Source: Allobrachymonas sp. | GTDB taxonomy: Bacteria; Pseudomonadota; Gammaproteobacteria; Burkholderiales; Burkholderiaceae | Reading direction: 5' to 3' | Assembly: GCA_030529305.1 (NCBI GenBank) | Contig: JAUMXD010000056.1 | Location: 1-9,979, forward strand | Length of the DNA: 9,979 bases | In this document: piece after piece, positions 6,288 through 9,979 of the stretch | How positions within the stretch are numbered: position 1 is the first letter of the stretch | Layout of the letters: every line of letters starts with the position of its first letter | Notes under the pieces: generated by a model | Databases searched by the model: none | What the model saw: only the letters and a program-made list of their open reading frames with translations | What the model was told of the DNA's origin: nothing | Translations under genes and position numbers: made by a program

Positions 6288-6893
6288 TCACCCCGCCACT
6301 CCGGGCAGATTGCGAAAGAGGTGCGTGAGTGCCTCGCTGGAGATGAAGTCTTGCAAGCTGTTTTGCGGCGCGTACACCACCATGAATTCGAGCGCCGCAA
6401 CCTCAATGCCATCCACCTCGCCCGTGCACTGGGCCAGCACGGCTTTTTCAGCCATGCGGCGACACGTCATGCTGAACAGCAGCTTGTTGCCCGGCAGCAC
6501 GGGGCGTTTGAACGAGCACTTGCGCACCGCGCCCAGCATGCCCACATGGCCCGAGCCGATGTTGCGGGTGATGGGGTCGCCCGCCAGCAGGCCCACGCCC
6601 GCCAATTGCGCCGCCGCTTCCAGAATGATGGCGCCCGGCACGATGGGGCAGCCAGGAAAGTGTCCGGCCAGAATCGGGTTGTCGTCCGCCCAGCAGGCCA
6701 CACCGTCAAAACGGTCGGGCGCATGCACCGTGGCCTGCTCGATAAACAGCATGGGCGCACGATGTGGAATGAGCTGTTTGATGGCCTCGCCATCCAGCTC
6801 GATGGGGTATTGCAGGGTCGTTTGCAGAGTGGATTCGGCAGTAGAAGCTGTCATGGCAAGCAAAGGTAAGAAAAAGGGTGTGCCATCAGCCAT
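6288..6893 (-). CDS. FabZ-like 3-hydroxyacyl-ACP dehydratase (hotdog fold)
   Basis: Hotdog-fold dehydratase that would remove water from 3-hydroxyacyl-ACP to give trans-2-enoyl-ACP. From ATG 6893 the 201 residues show LIPHRAPMLFIE (41-52), AGHFPGCPIVPGAIILEAAAQ (76-96) with catalytic His78 and Glu92 spaced 14 apart as in FabZ, and CSFKRPVLPG (126-135). A C-terminal extension of about 25 residues goes beyond ordinary FabZ. The start could instead be ATG 6854 (188 residues); the 6893 start has AAGG about ten bases upstream and adds a hydrophobic lead. It is probably not the housekeeping fabZ, which normally sits with lpxD and lpxA. Next upstream on the same strand is a broken flavin-dependent halogenase-like gene, a partner seen in aryl-polyene and xanthomonadin clusters, so a role in a secondary fatty-acid-like pathway is possible. 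Confidence 0.85.
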   Translation of the reverse strand: MADGTPFFLPLLAMTASTAESTLQTTLQYPIELDGEAIKQLIPHRAPMLFIEQATVHAPDRFDGVACWADDNPILAGHFPGCPIVPGAIILEAAAQLAGVGLLAGDPITRNIGSGHVGMLGAVRKCSFKRPVLPGNKLLFSMTCRRMAEKAVLAQCTGEVDGIEVAALEFMVVYAPQNSLQDFISSEALTHLFRNLPGVAG

Positions 6894-6903
6894 GCGTAGG
6901 TTG

Positions 6904-6925
6904 CCTTGCTCCCCCTGGAGCAGGG
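6904..6925 (-). promoter_or_regulatory. Leader hairpin over the ribosome binding region of the dehydratase gene
   Basis: Read on the minus strand, CCCTGCTCC and GGAGCAAGG pair (one mismatch-like wobble) around a short AGGG loop. The 3' arm holds the GGAG and AAGG sequences that would serve as Shine-Dalgarno for the ATG at 6893. If that start is right, the hairpin could mask the ribosome binding site. If ATG 6854 is used, it is merely upstream. Confidence 0.35.
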
Positions 6926-7106
6926 CCGATGGACAAAGTTTTTTAGTTTAACAGATAGTAACAAGCAGCCTACTGGACCACTGGGACCAGCAACGCCCCA
7001 CCACATACACGCCCGCACCTTGCTACGCCGTGCGACAAACCAAGGCACTCCATGATCTGCAACGACGATCGCTGGATCGCTGCAGCAGAGCCAGGCTTAG
7101 CACCGT

Positions 7107-7652
7107 TCAATACTCCGTCTGCTTGGGCAGCAGGCCTTCGATGGCGGCGATGTCTTGCTTGCGTGTTTTCCAGGCGCGCCAAGTGCGGCGCGGATTCAAA
7201 AACGAAAGCAGATAGAACGCCCCTTTGAGTTTGCGCACGCCAGGCCAGATGGGCGTGTCGTCGTAAATATCGCCCGCGAGCATGGAAAGCAGCGCCTCTT
7301 TCATGCGGTATTTGTTGCTGGGCGACATGAACATGTCGCGCATGGTGGGGTGCGAGATGCGGTAGATGAACCACGAAAACTCGCGCGGGCCGTGGCGCAT
7401 GCGCTCATCAAAGCGTTGCAGCGCCGCCTGCCTTTGCCCGGGCTGGCGCAGCAGGGTGGCGATGGCGTCCGCCGCAAACACGCCGCCCTTCATCGCCAGC
7501 CACACGCCCGACGAGAACACGGGGTCGATGAAGGCGTAGGCATCGCCAATCATCACGTAGTTGCGGCCGTGGTTGCGCTCAGACAGATAAGAGTAGTTGC
7601 CCGTGGCCGTCACATCAGACACCATGCTGGCTTCAGTCATGCGCTGGGCACA
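7107..7652 (-). pseudogene. Flavin-dependent halogenase/oxidoreductase-like gene, 5'-truncated remnant
   Basis: About 182 C-terminal residues of an FAD-dependent oxidoreductase of the tryptophan-halogenase-like type remain. The fragment begins near CAQRMTEASMVSDV and carries the FAD-contacting segment NYVMIGDAYAFIDPVFSSGV, then a long helical tail rich in Arg and Trp, and a normal TGA at 7107-7109. The N-terminal Rossmann GxGxxG motif and the rest of the first half are missing: the frame only opens at about 7670 with a TTG, in sequence that reads as antiporter in another frame. No Shine-Dalgarno or plausible native start is visible. The gene has lost at least half its length and cannot bind FAD in the normal way. 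Family placement is good; halogenation itself is not implied, since many relatives in lipid and polyene clusters have other roles. Confidence 0.75.
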
Positions 7653-8181
7653 GCGCCATGCCAAATTCAATCAGCATGCGCCCCAGAATGGGCAGGGCCG
7701 TGGTCGAAAATGCCGTGCCGATGAGCAGGGCCGCCGCCGGGCGAGAGCACAGGCGTCATCCCCATACCCCAGGGCATAGCCTGCGGCAAAGGGCAACACC
7801 ATGCTGGCGATGGCAATGCGCATCATGCTTTGGTGGTGCTCGCGCGCCTTGAGGTGGGCAAATTCGCACCCCATGCCGATTTGAAACATCAGCAAGATCA
7901 ACCCCAGCTGCGGGAGGATGTGCGTGGGGCCGTACGAGGCGGAGCGAAACACGTAATCAAAAGCGCCCGGGAACAGCCGGCCAAACAAGATGAGGCCCAG
8001 CGCAATGCCCACGATGATTTCACCCACGGCGGCGGCCTGCCCCCAATGCACGGCCAGGTGCGAGCCCACACGCCCAGCCAGCACGATGCTGGCCAGCAGC
8101 AAAAGCGTGAAGTGCAACGGCCCGGCCTGCGGCCACGATCTCGTCCGCCACGGGATGAGCCTTGGCCAAGTTGCTGCGCAC
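7653..8181 (-). pseudogene. Kef/CPA2-type cation:proton antiporter, 3'-truncated and frameshifted remnant
   Basis: The minus strand encodes the N-terminal membrane segments of a monovalent cation/H+ antiporter in pieces. From a possible GTG at 8181 one frame reads MRSNLAKAHPVADEIVAA. Near 8121-8135 the match moves to a second frame, GPLHFTLLLLASIVLAGRVG onward, with VGEIIVGIALGLILFG, GLILLMFQIGMGCEF and IASMVLPFAAGYALGYG. Near 7757-7763 it moves to MTPVLSPG in a third frame, and near 7735-7745 it moves again to ALLIGTAFSTTALPILGRML. The match then stops at about 7653, where halogenase-like sequence begins. A normal antiporter continues for several hundred more residues. Several frameshifts plus loss of most of the membrane domain make this a clear pseudogene, unless the shifts are sequencing errors; the truncation would remain. 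Confidence 0.75.
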
Positions 8182-8479
8182 ATGTACCTACAACAGAGTC
8201 TGTTGATTCCAATTTCCAAGGTACACACTGCGCATCAACCTCTCCAGCCACACCTAGAGAAAACACCTACAGTCAGAACCGCTGAAAAATCAACAAGTTG
8301 CCCTATGCTTAGGCCTTTCCTCGCTATCATTGCGAGCTTCTAACCCTTTTACCTGCATCCGGATCAGCTGTTTAAGCCTTTGGATGCCACCCGGTTCAAT
8401 ACCGCCAGCCACGAGCTGTTGGGTAAAGCGTTTGTCGCAAGGTGTTTGGACCGGGTACACAACTCATCGGCCATTGATC
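8182..8479. other. Intergenic region upstream of the PP2C gene
   Basis: About 300 bases between the antiporter remnant (-) and the phosphatase gene (+). Open frames cross the right part, but the extra residues show no family resemblance and no ribosome binding site. A TATCAT at 8325-8330 could be a -10 box, but no -35 hexamer lies at a normal distance (TTGCCC at 8298-8303 would leave a 21-bp spacer). I see no repeat or RNA gene. Confidence 0.45.
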
Positions 8480-9298
8480 ATGACGAGCGCTCCCAACTAT
8501 CGCCTGTCCGTCGCTACCGCCACCCACAAGGGCGACCGCGACTTTCAGCAAGACAAAGTCGAAGTGCTGCAGCACCCCTACAACAAGCACTGCATTCTGG
8601 TTGTGGTGGCCGATGGCATGGGCGGGCGCAGCGGCGGGGCCATGGCCGCCAGCCAAGTGATGGAAAGCGCCCGCGAATTGCTCAAGCAATTCGATGTGGA
8701 AAAAGACGACCCCAGGGCCATGCTGTGCCAGATCGTCACGGACGCCCACGCCGTCATCCATATGCTCAAGGTCAGCAGCGAACTGGACCCGCACTCCACC
8801 ATCGCCGCGCACATCATCATGCCCAACGGCGCCTGCCACTGGATACACTGCGGCGACTCGCGTCTGTATCACTTCCGCAAGGGCCGCCTAGTCTCGCGCA
8901 CGCGCGACCATTCGTATGTGCAAGAACTGATCGATCAGGGAAAAATCAGCGAAGAGCAAGCCGCCGGACACGAGCAAAGCAATATGATCACCGGCTGCCT
9001 GGGCATGGATTCCGACCCGCCCATGGTATTGGACAGCATCGCACAGCTGCAGGTGGGCGATGTCGTGTTGAGCTGCACCGATGGCTTGTGGCCCTATTTT
9101 CACGACACGGAGCTGGCCAAAATAGCCGCTGCCCTCACACCGGCCGACGCCTGCAAGCAATTGCTGGATTTGGCGCGCCTGCGCGCAGCAGGCGGGGGCG
9201 ACAATGTATCGCTGGCCATCGTCAAGATCAGCGCCAAATCCAATCCCGAAGCCAAACAAGAAGAAGCCAAGTACAGCTTGCTGGATTTTCAGTGGTAA
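8480..9298 (+). CDS. PP2C-type serine/threonine protein phosphatase
   Basis: Metal-dependent (PPM/PP2C) phosphatase predicted to remove phosphate from Ser/Thr of cytoplasmic proteins. In 272 residues I see, in order, GDRDFQQD (18-25), VVVADGMGGRSGG (41-53) with metal-binding Asp45, HSTIAAHI (105-112), HCGDSRLYHFR (123-133), RTRDHSYV (140-147), ITGCLGMD (170-177), SCTDGLW (198-204) with Asp201, and GGGDNVSLAIV (238-248) with Asp241. All metal ligands are present, so it should be active. The C-terminal tail (252-272) is charged and ends in YSLLDFQW. The frame is open back to 8330, but MTSAPNYRLSVATATHKG at ATG 8480 gives a normal family start, although no strong Shine-Dalgarno precedes it. No Ser/Thr kinase gene is in the window, so its partner is unknown. 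A hairpin follows the stop. Confidence 0.92.
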   Translation: MTSAPNYRLSVATATHKGDRDFQQDKVEVLQHPYNKHCILVVVADGMGGRSGGAMAASQVMESARELLKQFDVEKDDPRAMLCQIVTDAHAVIHMLKVSSELDPHSTIAAHIIMPNGACHWIHCGDSRLYHFRKGRLVSRTRDHSYVQELIDQGKISEEQAAGHEQSNMITGCLGMDSDPPMVLDSIAQLQVGDVVLSCTDGLWPYFHDTELAKIAAALTPADACKQLLDLARLRAAGGGDNVSLAIVKISAKSNPEAKQEEAKYSLLDFQW

Positions 9299-9302
9299 TC
9301 AC

Positions 9303-9327
9303 GGGCGCTCTCGCTATGGGAGCGCCC
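9303..9327 (+). terminator. Hairpin after the PP2C gene, probable terminator
   Basis: GGGCGCTC (9303-9310) pairs with GAGCGCCC (9320-9327); two more pairs extend the stem to ten around a 5-nt loop. It begins five bases after the stop codon. No T run follows, so termination efficiency is uncertain. Confidence 0.55.
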
Positions 9328-9402
9328 TGACATCATCGCGCCCCTCGGCGATCACTTCCGCAGATCCAATCCGCCTCTCTTCTCTCAATTCTTTGCACAC
9401 AC

Positions 9403-9438
9403 AAAAACGGCTAGGCCTTTGCTGACCCAACCGTTTTG
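9403..9438 (-). terminator. Intrinsic terminator of gap on the minus strand
   Basis: On the minus strand AAAACGG pairs with CCGTTTT, followed by a further T (five T in all) and then GTGTG. An inner GG/CC pairing is also possible. It lies about 65 bases after the gap stop codon. Confidence 0.6.
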
Positions 9439-9449
9439 CCTGGATGACA

Positions 9450-9466
9450 GGCAGGCATTGCCTGCC
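9450..9466. repeat. 17-bp palindrome between gap and its terminator
   Basis: GGCAGGCATTGCCTGCC has perfect 8-bp arms around a single central T. It lies between the gap stop codon and the terminator-like hairpin on the minus strand, so it would form a strong hairpin in the gap 3' UTR. No T run follows on either strand. It may stabilise the mRNA end. Confidence 0.5.
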
Positions 9467-9503
9467 ATGTGCTGCTTCGTAATGAAACGCTTCGTTGAGT
9501 GGC

Positions 9504-9979
<476 letters not shown>

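Noticed and set aside
8385..8410. GGTTCAATACC as a tRNA T-arm
   Set aside because: The flanking bases do not form a T stem, and no D or anticodon arm is present.
8330..8479. 50-residue N-terminal extension of the PP2C protein
   Set aside because: No ribosome binding site, no family resemblance, and the PP2C domain begins a few residues after ATG 8480.

Overview
The window looks like chromosomal DNA of a betaproteobacterium, most likely order Burkholderiales and perhaps a Comamonadaceae-type organism. This rests on the moderately high GC, the rpsF-priB-rpsR-rplI order with a betaproteobacterial-style PriB, a PhaB close to the Cupriavidus enzyme, and the DUF815 ATPase followed by a MutT-like Nudix gene. 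No taxonomic search was possible, so this is inference.

Layout, left to right. (1) 1-1103: 3' part of a UvrD/Rep-like superfamily I helicase gene, cut by the window edge. (2) 1104-1481: a non-coding stretch with several hairpins. (3) 1482-2219: phaB, acetoacetyl-CoA reductase of polyhydroxybutyrate synthesis. (4) 2220-2632: a non-coding stretch that ends in a strong promoter and structured leader. (5) 2633-4172: the ribosomal protein operon rpsF-priB-rpsR-rplI, closed by a clear intrinsic terminator at 4204-4235. (6) 4439-6041: a DUF815-type AAA ATPase and a MutT-like Nudix hydrolase, closed by a perfect 28-bp palindromic terminator at 6221-6248. (7) 6288-8181, minus strand: an intact FabZ-like hotdog dehydratase, then a 5'-truncated flavin-dependent halogenase-like gene joined directly to a 3'-truncated, frameshifted Kef/CPA2-type antiporter gene. 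(8) 8480-9298: a PP2C-type protein phosphatase. (9) 9504-9979, minus strand: the 3' half of gap (GAPDH), cut by the window edge.

Most of the window is housekeeping sequence. The unusual part is about 6.9-8.2 kb, where two broken genes meet head to tail. The simplest reading is a deletion that removed the antiporter 3' end and the halogenase-like 5' end. The surviving dehydratase beside an oxidoreductase remnant suggests, without proving, an eroded aryl-polyene or xanthomonadin-like lipid/pigment locus. Other points worth a look are the start of priB (a TTG reached through a TGATG...TTGA stop/start relay), a terminator-like hairpin in the rpsF leader, and a palindrome over the rpsF -35 region. 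I did not find a convincing new multi-gene system, CRISPR array, complete mobile element, rRNA or tRNA.
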